NCBI GenBank assembly: GCA_018224445.1
Contig: JAGTVA010000208.1
Location: forward strand, 1-34,387
DNA: 34,387 nucleotides
Source: Saprospiraceae bacterium
GTDB lineage: Bacteria; Bacteroidota; Bacteroidia; Chitinophagales; Saprospiraceae
Reading direction: 5' to 3'
Shown: one piece after another, positions 8,852 to 18,576 of the stretch
Layout of the letters: the number at the start of each line of letters is the position of its first letter
Numbering within the stretch: the stretch's first letter is position 1
Translations under genes and position numbers: made by a program
Notes under the pieces: generated by a model
What the model was told of the DNA's origin: nothing
The model's database searches: none
What the model saw: only the letters and a program-made list of their open reading frames with translations

Positions 8852-8963
8852 ATAGCTTTATATTAATATTATCTAAATTTAATTTAAGTTTACTCTAATA
8901 AAAAGTTTAGAAAGCCTAATAAATAAATCAAAAATTATTTTGTACATTGGATAAATTTTTTCT

Positions 8964-9761
8964 ATGAAGTTCTACACTTGTATTTTATTTTTTGTGATCC
9001 TGGGACTATCGCGGACAGATGCCTCTGGAGTGTTGGATAATCCCGCATCCATAGACAGTTTGCCACAAGTTAGGCTGGGAATTCCGGAAGGACAATCAGA
9101 GGACCCATTCGAAAAAAAAGAAGACCCTTTAATTGACCTTCATTACGGGCTGTTAATTGATGTCAATCCGGTTTATTTCCGTTCTTTTCAAAATGTGGTT
9201 GGATTTGACAACCTCGAGTTGTTGGATCAGTCTATAGTCAATTTTGGACTGGAGAGTGGTTTTACCATCAATCGTTGGCAGGTTTCCATTCAGTTGGGGT
9301 TTATGAAACAGTACAACACCGATTTGGATTCATTACACTTGAGCGTGGGGACGATTTTCAGTGCATTTGATTTGGGGTATAAAATTATCGACAGCAGAAG
9401 AATATATGTAATTCCCAAGCTGGGGGTGAGGTGGCACAGGTATCGATTACTAAACAGCAATAAGGAATACGTGATCGACATCGACCGTCATTTGGAGGAT
9501 AGGGATTTGGATCTGAGGTTCAACCAGGGACTGGGGTCACTGGGGCTAAGAGTGGGCTATAAAATAAACGACTCCTACAATGCCAACAAGTATTTTACCA
9601 GCTATTCGGTAGGCTTTTATGCCGCTCACTCCTTTAAGTTACACCATCGGCCAGGAGTATTTTCCCGTAGGAATCAATTGAGGACCGAGGGCAGATTGCA
9701 TTACGACCAATATATTGTAGGAATTTATTTCAACTCTCATTTGAGTTATCCCGGCCGGTGA
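8964..9761 (+). CDS. exported barrel-like protein, function unknown
   Basis: This 265-residue protein has a signal peptide (MKFYTCILFFVILGLSRTDA) and a polar, charged stretch (about 35-60) followed by alternating strands with aromatic girdles, for example VNFGLESGFTINRWQVSIQLGFM and YFTSYSVGFYAAHSFKL. This is the look of a small outer-membrane beta-barrel, although it ends in ...SYPGR without a terminal aromatic residue. I do not recognise a family. It follows the GSCFA gene by 112 bp on the same strand. Its last 16 bases overlap the 3' end of the convergent flavoprotein gene. Confidence 0.65.
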   Translation: MKFYTCILFFVILGLSRTDASGVLDNPASIDSLPQVRLGIPEGQSEDPFEKKEDPLIDLHYGLLIDVNPVYFRSFQNVVGFDNLELLDQSIVNFGLESGFTINRWQVSIQLGFMKQYNTDLDSLHLSVGTIFSAFDLGYKIIDSRRIYVIPKLGVRWHRYRLLNSNKEYVIDIDRHLEDRDLDLRFNQGLGSLGLRVGYKINDSYNANKYFTSYSVGFYAAHSFKLHHRPGVFSRRNQLRTEGRLHYDQYIVGIYFNSHLSYPGR

Positions 9762-10981
9762 GCTTTTGACATGCTGCTTCCCGCTATCCACCCACCGCTC
9801 CAGGCTGCCTGAAAATTAAATCCGCCGGTAAGGGCGTCAATATTTAGGACTTCTCCGGCGAGAAAGAGATTGGGGTAGTCCACACTTCTGAATTCCCGGA
9901 GATCTAAGGCTTTTAGGTTTACACCACCTGCGGTGACAAACTCCTCCTTAAATGTGCTTTTGCCATCGACCTTCAGTCTGCAGTTGGAGAGTTGTTCGCC
10001 AAGGGCATTCATATGCTTTTTGCTCAGGTCGGCCCAACGGGTCTCTTCTGATATTCTCAGGTATGCTACCAGGCTTCTCCAGAGTCTTACGGGAAATGCG
10101 ACAAAGGGTTTTTTGTACACTTTTTCCGACGGGTGCATCGCTCTGGAGTCTTCAATTAAATTTTGGGCATTTTCAGCACTCATCCATTTGACCACGAGTT
10201 CAAAGCGGTAATTCATTTCCGCGAGTTGGCGAGCTCCCCAGGCGGAGAGTTTGAGGATAGCCGGCCCACTCAAGCCCCAATGGGTAATCAGTAAGGGACC
10301 TGTGCTCTTCAACGGGGTTCCGCTAATCTTCAATTCAACTACAGGCAGTGAAATTCCCTGAAGGCCTTTAATTCTGGGATCATTTATGTTAAAAGTAAAG
10401 AGGGAGGGATGGGGTTCCACCATCGGCAATCCCAATCCTCTGAGTACAGCCCACATGGCCGGGCTGCTTCCGCTCCCTACAAACAACTGCTTACAACGGT
10501 ATTGATTTTGGCTTGCCTGAAGGTCCCATGTTCCGTCGTTCAACCTTCTAATTTTTTTTACATTTTCACCTGTTATTACAGCAATTCCGTACTTTTTTAC
10601 CTCATCCATCAGGCAGTCTACAATGCTTTGAGAGTTATCGGACACGGGGAAAACTCTTCCGTCCGCCTCAGCCTTCAACTCCACCCCTCTGCGTTCAAAC
10701 CACTCCACGGTATCACGGGAGCCGAACCGATTAAAAGGCCCGATCAGGCTTTTTTGCCCGCGCGGATAATTTTCGCTCAATTCGCGTGGATCGGTGATGG
10801 TGTTGGTCACATTGCATCGTCCGCCTCCCGATATACGCACCTTATTCAACACGGTCTTTCCCTTTTCCAGAATTGCACAGTTTATTCCAGGCACCAATTC
10901 AGCCAGTCTAATGGCAGCAAAAAAGGAGGCCGCGCCCCCTCCGATAAAGATCGCTTCGAAATGCCCGGATTCAGTATTCAT
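9746..10981 (-). CDS. BaiN/YhiN (HI0933) family FAD-dependent oxidoreductase
   Basis: This 411-residue flavoprotein begins MNTESGHFEA. It has an N-terminal FAD-binding Rossmann motif (AIFIGGGAASFFAA, Gly14-16), the family signature RISGGGRCNVTN (49-60), a middle domain (LLITHWGLSGPAIL), and the C-terminal FAD motif LFLAGEVLNIDALTGGFNFQ. Members are annotated as NAD(P)/FAD-dependent oxidoreductases; BaiN acts on bile-acid intermediates, but the role of most is unknown. An 11-codon longer start exists (11014), but a consensus promoter element lies at 11004-11011, which favours the start at 10981. Its stop codon lies inside the convergent barrel-protein gene. Confidence 0.9.
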   Translation of the reverse strand: MNTESGHFEAIFIGGGAASFFAAIRLAELVPGINCAILEKGKTVLNKVRISGGGRCNVTNTITDPRELSENYPRGQKSLIGPFNRFGSRDTVEWFERRGVELKAEADGRVFPVSDNSQSIVDCLMDEVKKYGIAVITGENVKKIRRLNDGTWDLQASQNQYRCKQLFVGSGSSPAMWAVLRGLGLPMVEPHPSLFTFNINDPRIKGLQGISLPVVELKISGTPLKSTGPLLITHWGLSGPAILKLSAWGARQLAEMNYRFELVVKWMSAENAQNLIEDSRAMHPSEKVYKKPFVAFPVRLWRSLVAYLRISEETRWADLSKKHMNALGEQLSNCRLKVDGKSTFKEEFVTAGGVNLKALDLREFRSVDYPNLFLAGEVLNIDALTGGFNFQAAWSGGWIAGSSMSKAHRPG

Positions 10982-11003
10982 ATTTAATGCCTTTTGAAAC
11001 GGG

Positions 11004-11011
11004 CAAAAATA
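11004..11011 (-). promoter_or_regulatory. TAnnTTTG-type -7 element before the flavoprotein gene
   Basis: The minus strand reads TATTTTTG, an exact match 23 nt before the ATG at 10981. It overlaps the longer reading-frame start and therefore helps to choose the shorter one. No clear -33 TTG. Confidence 0.45.
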
Positions 11012-11093
11012 CAAACTAAACCCCAGTAAGAATGGAGATGCAGTGAAACTATTTCAACCCCGGTCGGATCCCTGTTATAAATTGTGAACAGTA

Positions 11094-14000
11094 CTATCGG
11101 ATTTCCCAGGTAAAATTCAGTCCGTATTCCACTCTCAACTGATCGAATCCCCATTCCTCAAAGAGTAGGTTGCCATAGGCATTGAAATCCAATCTGTCAT
11201 TTATCGGATAATCCAATTTGGCTCCTACGGGCCACTCTGTCAATTCTTTTTTCAGATTGGAGTTTGAACCCGGCAACAAATGGAAGGAGGTTTGTCGGTA
11301 ACCCACAGTCAGATCCAGATTTTCAAAATTTGGAAAAGGCTGAAAACCTATGCCCGGTTGCAGTGTATTTGCCTTGAAGGGATAGGAAAACCCACTGCCG
11401 TAATCCGCGATGTATCCCGAGGAAAACTGCAATAACCCGGTAAACGAAACCCTTGAGTCTGCCTGGCTTAGGCTGAAACTGAATCCGGTTCTTTTATGGG
11501 AAACAATCACACTCTCAGAGGTAATACCCGGCAGTTCGGGAATCCCGTTTGGGTCGGTTGTAAGAGCGCTAAGAAAATCTTCGTCCACCAACGCCGTCTG
11601 TCCCGAGAAGGTGAATTTCAATGGATTGGGGGACGTTAAAGCCCATGGATTACTTGTAAAACCAGCTACTACCTCTACTACAAGTACTTCGGAAAAGCAT
11701 TCGAAAGCATCCAGAACTATCATCTCATAAATACCTTCCGATACATTGTCAATTTGAAAGTTGCCGGGGGGTTCCAATCCCGGAAACTCCATGTCATTTA
11801 CAAACAAGGTATAGGGCGGAAAGCCACCAACTATATTGACAATGATAGATCCGTCGTTGGCTGAGGGGTCACTGGGTGGAATTACTTCCACCAAAGTCAA
11901 CTCAGGTAAATCGGGCTCCGGGAGTTGAATAATTACGCTCTGTGCACAATCCGCACCTGCTATTTCATCAATAATGGTGAAGGTCCACAGCCCAGGGGTC
12001 AGAGGGAAAAAATCTCCCCACGATTGAACCCCTTCCGGGATATCGGCAATGAAGACGTCACCTTCCGGAGATTCAGCCTGTACATTCAAAAAATCGGACC
12101 CTACACTTTCCAGTTCAACCACCAGTTCAGGTGGAGTATTACAACTGCCGGGAGCCACTTCTGAAGATACCAAATATTGGCCTTCGGGCTCCTCATCTAC
12201 AAACACTTCGAAATTTTCCGTACAATCGGTTTCCGGATCGTAAATTTCCAGGCCGTAGGTCCCTGTGGGTACATTTTCGAGAAAAAGCCCCCATTGCCCA
12301 TTGCTCCAGGTAAGCACCAAATCGTCGTTGAAGGGGATGATGTCCGCCGCCACAAACCCTGTAGAAATTCCGCAGCCCGATGGTGTTACTATAAAGTTAA
12401 CTTCAAACTCTTTACATGGAATCCTCTCTACAATAAAACCGATGGAAGCAGTAATCTCCCGTCCACAAATGTCTGTAACCGTAATAGAACTCACATATTC
12501 GCCGGGCTGGGAAGTGAAAAAACTCATCAATCCATTGGATTCTACATGAAAATCAGCCCCGGATATATCATCGAAATTTACTACACTTAATTCTTCACCA
12601 ATGGCGTAATCATCCAAAAAGTTAAGGGTGATCTCTTCTCCTGCCATTAAAGTGAAAGTGGCATCTTCTACATCAAAGGGAACTTCCTCCTCCGGAATTA
12701 GAAAATCGAACACTTGGGTGCAACGATCCTGGGCCCCTTCAACAGTAAAGGTCAATTGAACGGGACCTAAAAGAAAGTCTTCTCCCAGGTCTCCTTCCAT
12801 CAATTGCAAGAGAGAGAACTCCGATTCTCCAATCGAGTATTCAAAATCACCAAAGTCGGTACTCACAGATAAAAAATCAGTAATAAGGGGGCCTTCATTT
12901 ACGATAATCATAATATCTCCTGAGGTGTGACAGTTACCGGGAGTAATCTCAGTCTCCAGAGAAACATCAAATGGGTTTTCGTCTATTAGGCCCGTAAATT
13001 CTTCTCTGCAATTCGCATTTTCCGCATCGATTACTGTAAATACATAGCTTCCTGGAGCCAGGTTTTCAACTGTATCCGAAGCGGGTTCTCCATCGATTAA
13101 AAAGTTGTAAGATCCGAACAACTCTTCGGTAGCAAATACCAGCACTCCATTGTCCAATCCGCAATCAGAGGGGGTGACGACCAAGTCTCCGTTTATTTCA
13201 CAGGGTTCGTCGCTGACAAATATTGTAATATTTCCGGTGGCCTCCGATTGACAGGCATCTCGTACAGTATAGGTCAGCGTAATTTCACCGGTAAAATCGG
13301 GACTCAGGGTAATACTCACTTCTCCGTCGGGGGTAAAAACCGCTTCACTGATTCCCGCGTGATCTCCGAGGTCAATCAATTCGCAATCGTCGCAACCGAT
13401 AGATTGTAATACGTTGAATTCAACCAGGCCGCCCACCTCGCCTTGAAAACTCAAATTCTGCACATTTAAAGGGGGCCTTTCTACCACCACAAAAACGGTA
13501 GCCTCTGCCGAAAGCCCGTCCTCGTTGACCACCGTATAAGTAATTTCAAAATCTTCAAAAGCGGAGGGGGAAATTATGATCAAATCTCCCTCTTGAGAAA
13601 CCCAGTCGGTAGAAGAAGTGAATGATTCCAAAATGAGTCCTTCACCCTCGTCGTTGAGTATGGGATTTACAGATCCTCCTTCCCCGCACGTTACCGTGAT
13701 AGTGACATCATTGGCTACGGGTGGATCTCCGTCCGGATGGACTTCAATAATGACGACGGACGAAGCCACAGGTGGACAAGGAGGTTTTCTAATGCTGTAG
13801 TTGATTTCCAGGGTACCGAAAAAATCGGGATCGGGAATGGCTGTAAATTCACCGCTGGAGTTAAAGGTCACTGCGTTGAGATTGGGGTGGTCTCCCAAAT
13901 CAATTAATTCACAATCACTGCAGTTGATTAAATTGAGAAGGTTTCCCTGCAGGGTAACGCCCTGTTCGGTTTCCAGTTGAACACTGGGCGCGTCCAACGG

Positions 14001-15044
14001 GGGAATGTTAACGGTAACAGACACAGTGGCCTGATCGGTATTTCCATTGGCATCCTCAACTGTATATGCGATGGTAAAATTATCGGTTACTGCAGGATCA
14101 ATGACCAGTATATTTCCGTTTTGACTGACCAGGCCCGACGGAGCATCAAAGCTTTGTAACATCAGGCCGACTCCCTCATCGTTGGAAAGCGGATTGACAG
14201 TACCTCCCTCTCCACAATCGACGGTAATGGAGAGGTCATTGGCAACCAAAGGCACATCGGGATCGTCGTCGTCGTCAGTGAGTAGGACAATACCCACCCC
14301 GGTTACTACTGCTCCACCACCTGCATAAATCCACCAGGGGACTCCCGGTGCTTTAGGTTTCATACGGGCAGAGGTGAGGTCGATATTGTCCCATATGGAA
14401 GAATCATAGGAAAATTCCTCATCATTAGCGGCTTGCTCCTCATTGGTTTCCTCTTCATTACTATCCGAAGGATTGCTTTCATCCTCCTCTACAGGAGGCT
14501 CGCATTCTTTTTTCTTCTCCTTTAATTCTGCTATCTTTTTATCCACTGCATCCATTATCTCCTGATCCTTTCCCTCGATTGTTTTACCTCTTTTTGCTTC
14601 TCTTTCTTTTTTTGCTTCTTTTTTCTCTTCTTTTTCCTTTATTTTTTCTAAATCCTTTATGGCATCATCAATGCCTTTTTTTCCTTTATCATAATCTCCT
14701 TTATCACAATCCTTTTTAGCTTTTTCAACTGCTTTATCAGCCTTTTCAAATTCTTTTGATAAAGACTCCCAATCCTTAATTTTACCCAATCTTCCTTTGG
14801 CTCTTTCGGCTGATTCAGCTGATTTGTATTTCCCCTTTTTGTAGGCCTCTTGGGCTTCCTCAAATTTTACCTTTGCTTCATCAAATTTTTCTTTTGCTAA
14901 TTTGTAGTCTCCCTTTTTTACAGCTGCTTTAGCTTCCTGCAAAGCCCTATTTGCTTCTGAATAGGTGGTTGCCGGATTTTGTTGACCGTTAGCTGATAGC
15001 ACTAGCAATAGGATTAAATTAAGTACTAAAAAAAGAGCTTTCAT
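11094..15044 (-). CDS. giant envelope protein: coiled coil, membrane helix, tandem Ig-like repeats, barrel-like C-terminus
   Basis: This 1316-residue protein has a signal peptide (MKALFLVLNLILLLVLSANG), then a Lys/Glu-rich helical region (about 25-185) with repeated AxKKGDYxxAK units that look like TPR/coiled-coil repeats. An acidic linker (185-215) and one hydrophobic helix (236-255, WWIYAGGGAVVTGVGIVLL) follow. Next come two tandem 176-residue cadherin/Ig-like repeats (267-442 and 443-613), then SprB-like modules with TPSxCG and APGSYVFTVID motifs, and a C-terminal part of about 200 residues resembling outer-membrane barrel strands, ending LRVEYGLNFTWEIR. No T9SS sorting domain is evident. 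It is the last gene of the four-gene caspase cluster, 34 bp after the caspase gene. Function unknown; a surface scaffold is an inference. Confidence 0.75.
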   Translation of the reverse strand: MKALFLVLNLILLLVLSANGQQNPATTYSEANRALQEAKAAVKKGDYKLAKEKFDEAKVKFEEAQEAYKKGKYKSAESAERAKGRLGKIKDWESLSKEFEKADKAVEKAKKDCDKGDYDKGKKGIDDAIKDLEKIKEKEEKKEAKKEREAKRGKTIEGKDQEIMDAVDKKIAELKEKKKECEPPVEEDESNPSDSNEEETNEEQAANDEEFSYDSSIWDNIDLTSARMKPKAPGVPWWIYAGGGAVVTGVGIVLLTDDDDDPDVPLVANDLSITVDCGEGGTVNPLSNDEGVGLMLQSFDAPSGLVSQNGNILVIDPAVTDNFTIAYTVEDANGNTDQATVSVTVNIPPLDAPSVQLETEQGVTLQGNLLNLINCSDCELIDLGDHPNLNAVTFNSSGEFTAIPDPDFFGTLEINYSIRKPPCPPVASSVVIIEVHPDGDPPVANDVTITVTCGEGGSVNPILNDEGEGLILESFTSSTDWVSQEGDLIIISPSAFEDFEITYTVVNEDGLSAEATVFVVVERPPLNVQNLSFQGEVGGLVEFNVLQSIGCDDCELIDLGDHAGISEAVFTPDGEVSITLSPDFTGEITLTYTVRDACQSEATGNITIFVSDEPCEINGDLVVTPSDCGLDNGVLVFATEELFGSYNFLIDGEPASDTVENLAPGSYVFTVIDAENANCREEFTGLIDENPFDVSLETEITPGNCHTSGDIMIIVNEGPLITDFLSVSTDFGDFEYSIGESEFSLLQLMEGDLGEDFLLGPVQLTFTVEGAQDRCTQVFDFLIPEEEVPFDVEDATFTLMAGEEITLNFLDDYAIGEELSVVNFDDISGADFHVESNGLMSFFTSQPGEYVSSITVTDICGREITASIGFIVERIPCKEFEVNFIVTPSGCGISTGFVAADIIPFNDDLVLTWSNGQWGLFLENVPTGTYGLEIYDPETDCTENFEVFVDEEPEGQYLVSSEVAPGSCNTPPELVVELESVGSDFLNVQAESPEGDVFIADIPEGVQSWGDFFPLTPGLWTFTIIDEIAGADCAQSVIIQLPEPDLPELTLVEVIPPSDPSANDGSIIVNIVGGFPPYTLFVNDMEFPGLEPPGNFQIDNVSEGIYEMIVLDAFECFSEVLVVEVVAGFTSNPWALTSPNPLKFTFSGQTALVDEDFLSALTTDPNGIPELPGITSESVIVSHKRTGFSFSLSQADSRVSFTGLLQFSSGYIADYGSGFSYPFKANTLQPGIGFQPFPNFENLDLTVGYRQTSFHLLPGSNSNLKKELTEWPVGAKLDYPINDRLDFNAYGNLLFEEWGFDQLRVEYGLNFTWEIR
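13206..14246 (-). repeat. two tandem 176-residue repeats inside the giant envelope protein
   Basis: Residues 267-442 and 443-613 share VANDxxITVxCGEGG, NDEGxGLxLxSF, VSQxG, YTV, PPL, CxDCELIDLGDH and PDFxG at matching positions, each repeat holding two Ig-like subdomains. The CxDCELIDLGDH segment is almost identical in the two copies, which suggests a recent duplication or strong constraint on a Cys pair. Confidence 0.85.
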
Positions 15045-15078
15045 GACAATGCTTTTTAAATTAAGAGATTTTGTTTTT

Positions 15079-18000
15079 TTACTTCCACAACTTGGCCCTG
15101 AGGCCTATATCATGCGAGGAGTTCCAGACTGACCATAAACCGGTGTTCATTTCCTCCATAGTTTTTTCATCTTTTATATTTATATTATGGTCAGGCATTG
15201 TTTCCCTTACCATATCTATTGACCGCTTTTTAAAATCTTCAAACTGATACCCGGTGCCGGTCAGATAACTGTTGTAAACCCAGGTTAAATTCTGAAGCAC
15301 ACTATACCTTTGCAAGTGTCCCGAATAACCGTAGGGGGTATGCAGCGCCTTGCTGTAGTGAAAATCATCGTACACTGCTCCGGTAACAGCTCTGGCTTTA
15401 AGGTGAAGTTCTCCCAATTGCTTAAAATAAGCAACCTGGTCAGCTTCAGATAATTTCTTTAAATCCGTGGGGATCGGGTTTAACAATTCATCGGTTCCGG
15501 GTTGTAATAATTGCACTTTATCAGAAACAGGTGATTTTGAAGGACTGAATCCAGCAAAATTTGGATCTGTCATTCTGCCATCCAGCGCTATCCAATCTGT
15601 AGCAGGATTTGCGGTGGATCCTTTTTTGGGTGGACTTTTATCAAAATCCATACAATGGCCAAAAACCTCCAATGAAGTCGTTTCACCGGGAAGAAGTGAA
15701 ATTTCCGTTTTTTCCGGCAAAATAAAACCCTGGGTCTTTTTACCGGGGGGCACTACGTAAGGTCCCAATTCGCATAAAACGGGTTCATCTCCTGTGTTGG
15801 TTACCTTCAGATTAAATACATTCCCACTCACCTGACCAGTTGCTGTACTGCCTATATCCAAAACGGAGGGATCGGGGCATTGGCACTCATTCTCTTTTTT
15901 TATGTAAAAAAACAGGTGGAGTGTATCCTGAAATTGGTAATTCAGTTCGGCGGTATTAATATCCTCCACTTCACCTTCGTCTTTTTGATCTCCTCTCCAA
16001 AAACTCAGGCGGTAACCCCGGCCGGGTTCAAGTCCCGAAATGGTATTGAATCTGACTTTTCTCGTCTCAAAAGGTTCCAATTGATAAAAGTCCACGTAAT
16101 CGGTGTATATAGCGGATGTTTCAAAATTGGGCACATTGGCTCTCGACCGGACTGATTCTGTGCGGTGAGGATTGCGCTGGTGCAGAGCTTCAAAAAGGCC
16201 CGGAGAAGTAAGGTCTATGGTTTCCTGAAGGTAGGCATCGGATTCATTTACAGCCAGTTGTTTGATCCACTCTACAATTCTATCCAAACAGTTCTCTTTA
16301 TCCGGGCAACGTACTTCCAAATCACTCTCAGGACGCCCGATTGTTTCTGTTAGATAATCTGAAAAATAATTTTTCAACCCCTCTAACTCTTCAGTTGAAA
16401 ATTCAGGTTGCGACCCCGCAGATTCTTTAGCTTCACTCCACAGCTCATTCACTTCGTCTCTCAATTCTCCAGCATCACAACCTGCGGATTCGTGTAGAAG
16501 GGCATTGGAAAAGGCGCCTACTGAACTGATTTTGCTTTTGTAATCAAAGTCCAATTGATAGTATTTGGCAGTTTGGCCGGAATAATGGTTTTGAGTGGGG
16601 GAACTGTGGTTTCTCAGATAGGTATTTTTCCATCGAGTTAAATTAGGGGCTCTTTCCTCGAGTTTTTCCCGGGGTATTTTTCTCAGATAATTCATTAGGT
16701 AAGCAGCTCTCAGAGTGGAATATATTTTATCTTTGATTTGCTCCAGTGATACCGGAAAGGCGCAGGATTGCAACCAACCTTCACAGCCTGAGGGGAAGAC
16801 TGATAAATCTATATCCGGACGGTCGCCTTCCGGGGTTTTGAAATCGCTACCGTCCATTAGAGTTTGCAGGACATCAAGATTATCCGCATTCGTGTAATTT
16901 TCCTTTTCGGGAAGCTCATCGAGGGGGTAGAGCGCTAAATGTATCCTTCCTCTGTAGGTTTCTCTGTCCTTATTGAGTAGGTATATGGAGGGTAGAACAG
17001 ACTCCAGGGTGCCGGATTGGTCAATAGTATGGTCTTTCAATCGGGTATGCGATACACTACCCCTATCCCGTGGTTGTGGAACCCAACCATTTACAACCCA
17101 TAAGCTTGAATCTGAAGTTCCGGGAACCCGCATTGATAGCCAAATATTGTCACAGCTTTCTAATGGCCGGGTTCTTTCAACTACAATAGTATCTAAAAAT
17201 CCAATAAAGATGGTATCCCTAACCTTTATCAGGGAATCGAGGTGCTTTATTTCTTCCTCTGAAATTCTGGCGCGGTCGTAACCGTATCTCCTGAGCCAGG
17301 GCTCTCTGACCTCAAACTCAATAATCCCATTTTCCCTGTCAATTCCGGTAATATGAACCAGTCCTCCAAGATATCTTCCAAAAGGGCGGAGGGTATCAAC
17401 CGGAGTTGCAGACCCTGTAGGATCGATAATGTTGACATCTTGTTGAATCCACCTGCAAACTGAAATCTGTGAATCGGAATCTAGATCTTCAGAGGGATAA
17501 TCAATCCACAATTCTCTGCAGAACATATGTCTTGGCCAGGTGGTGTGCACCTTGGCCCGGTTTTCCCGAACTTCCATGACGTGGGCTGAGATCAATTCGC
17601 TATCAGGTGGATCTGCATCAACCAAATCACCGATGTTTTCTCTGAGTCCATTGGGTTGTTCATAGACGATTTGGGTTGAAATCCATTGACATTTTCTGAA
17701 ATTAAGCCATGCAACAGGCTCTGTCAACAATACGGTATCCAACTCTCCTCTCCTCCACTTTGGGTCGTAAATTTCTATTACGACAAAGGTGAATCCCGAA
17801 AGACCACTATTGTATAGAACATTGCGTATATGGCCCCGGACATCAAAAGTATCCACTCTATATCCCTCGGGACGTTCACCCTCTTCCCAATCACTAGCTG
17901 GAACTTTGTCGCGAGCATCGCCATGTGCTTCATCAATTACTTCATCAATTGGATTATCCTCATCAACCAATTCATCCATCTTAGTAATTAATCGCCTTAA

Positions 18001-18576
18001 ATAAGAAGAAGATATGGAATCCAGAGCATTTAAAGCCTGCCGGTAATACATAAGAGCATCCGCAGTGGTAGCTGTAAACACCCGCTTTATATGTTCTTCC
18101 CTTGACAGTGGTTCAATAGCGCTTCCTGAGTGACAGGCGTTTAAAATAAAGTGAATTTTGCAACAGCATTCCGGATCGTTGGCAAATATTGCCGCTGCAA
18201 TTTCCCTATAACTTAAAAATCGATCTCTATTTTGTTCTCCTTTTGAAAAAACTATTCCCCCGGGAAAACCATGACCTGAAAAAACGAAGTACAAAGTATC
18301 TCCGCATTCACAATCCATATCCAATATAAAATCTAATAGTGCCTCAGCGGAATCAATCCTTGTTTCATCAGCATGAGGTACATGTTTCCGAAAAGCAGTC
18401 ATAAAATCATCGAGCAAACCAGTAATAGCTCTATCAAAATCTGTAGTCTCGGGACCTGGATCAAAGCCTCCGTCAATGGTTATTACTCTCGTTCTTCCGT
18501 CTGACTCAAAGACTATCATCAGGGCCAATAAAACCAATAGCAAGCCTTTCCAATATTTTTTTACATGACAGCTCAT
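15079..18576 (-). CDS. exported caspase-like (peptidase C14 fold) protein with shared C-terminal module
   Basis: This 1165-residue protein has a signal peptide (hydrophobic core GLLLVLLALMIVF, residues 11-23). The caspase-like domain (about 29-240) contains the catalytic pair His102 in FSGHGFPGG and Cys148 in LNACHSGSA, followed by KRVFTATTADALMYY. The long middle part (about 240-900) is beta-rich and unrecognised. The last 230 residues, from GPYVVPPGKKTQGFILP (938), are homologous to residues 119-329 of the first gene of the cluster. Both catalytic residues are intact, so protease activity is plausible, with cleavage after basic or acidic residues not predictable. Most bacterial caspase homologs are cytoplasmic; an export signal on one this large is unusual. 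Its ATG overlaps the stop of the preceding gene (ATGA), indicating translational coupling. Confidence 0.85.
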   Translation of the reverse strand: MSCHVKKYWKGLLLVLLALMIVFESDGRTRVITIDGGFDPGPETTDFDRAITGLLDDFMTAFRKHVPHADETRIDSAEALLDFILDMDCECGDTLYFVFSGHGFPGGIVFSKGEQNRDRFLSYREIAAAIFANDPECCCKIHFILNACHSGSAIEPLSREEHIKRVFTATTADALMYYRQALNALDSISSSYLRRLITKMDELVDEDNPIDEVIDEAHGDARDKVPASDWEEGERPEGYRVDTFDVRGHIRNVLYNSGLSGFTFVVIEIYDPKWRRGELDTVLLTEPVAWLNFRKCQWISTQIVYEQPNGLRENIGDLVDADPPDSELISAHVMEVRENRAKVHTTWPRHMFCRELWIDYPSEDLDSDSQISVCRWIQQDVNIIDPTGSATPVDTLRPFGRYLGGLVHITGIDRENGIIEFEVREPWLRRYGYDRARISEEEIKHLDSLIKVRDTIFIGFLDTIVVERTRPLESCDNIWLSMRVPGTSDSSLWVVNGWVPQPRDRGSVSHTRLKDHTIDQSGTLESVLPSIYLLNKDRETYRGRIHLALYPLDELPEKENYTNADNLDVLQTLMDGSDFKTPEGDRPDIDLSVFPSGCEGWLQSCAFPVSLEQIKDKIYSTLRAAYLMNYLRKIPREKLEERAPNLTRWKNTYLRNHSSPTQNHYSGQTAKYYQLDFDYKSKISSVGAFSNALLHESAGCDAGELRDEVNELWSEAKESAGSQPEFSTEELEGLKNYFSDYLTETIGRPESDLEVRCPDKENCLDRIVEWIKQLAVNESDAYLQETIDLTSPGLFEALHQRNPHRTESVRSRANVPNFETSAIYTDYVDFYQLEPFETRKVRFNTISGLEPGRGYRLSFWRGDQKDEGEVEDINTAELNYQFQDTLHLFFYIKKENECQCPDPSVLDIGSTATGQVSGNVFNLKVTNTGDEPVLCELGPYVVPPGKKTQGFILPEKTEISLLPGETTSLEVFGHCMDFDKSPPKKGSTANPATDWIALDGRMTDPNFAGFSPSKSPVSDKVQLLQPGTDELLNPIPTDLKKLSEADQVAYFKQLGELHLKARAVTGAVYDDFHYSKALHTPYGYSGHLQRYSVLQNLTWVYNSYLTGTGYQFEDFKKRSIDMVRETMPDHNINIKDEKTMEEMNTGLWSVWNSSHDIGLRAKLWK

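Noticed and set aside
10409-10987. 192-codon open frame on the plus strand
   Set aside because: It is antisense to the flavoprotein gene, whose conserved motifs leave no doubt about the coding strand.
14540-14950. Pyrimidine-rich low-complexity stretch as a possible intergenic or structural DNA element
   Set aside because: It is explained by Lys/Glu codons of the coiled-coil region on the minus strand.
15079-18576. Caspase-like protein as a T9SS type A cargo
   Set aside because: The C-terminus ends in the shared module (GLRAKLWK) and lacks the PNP...G-x-Y-x-x-x sorting domain pattern seen in the two real cargo proteins here.
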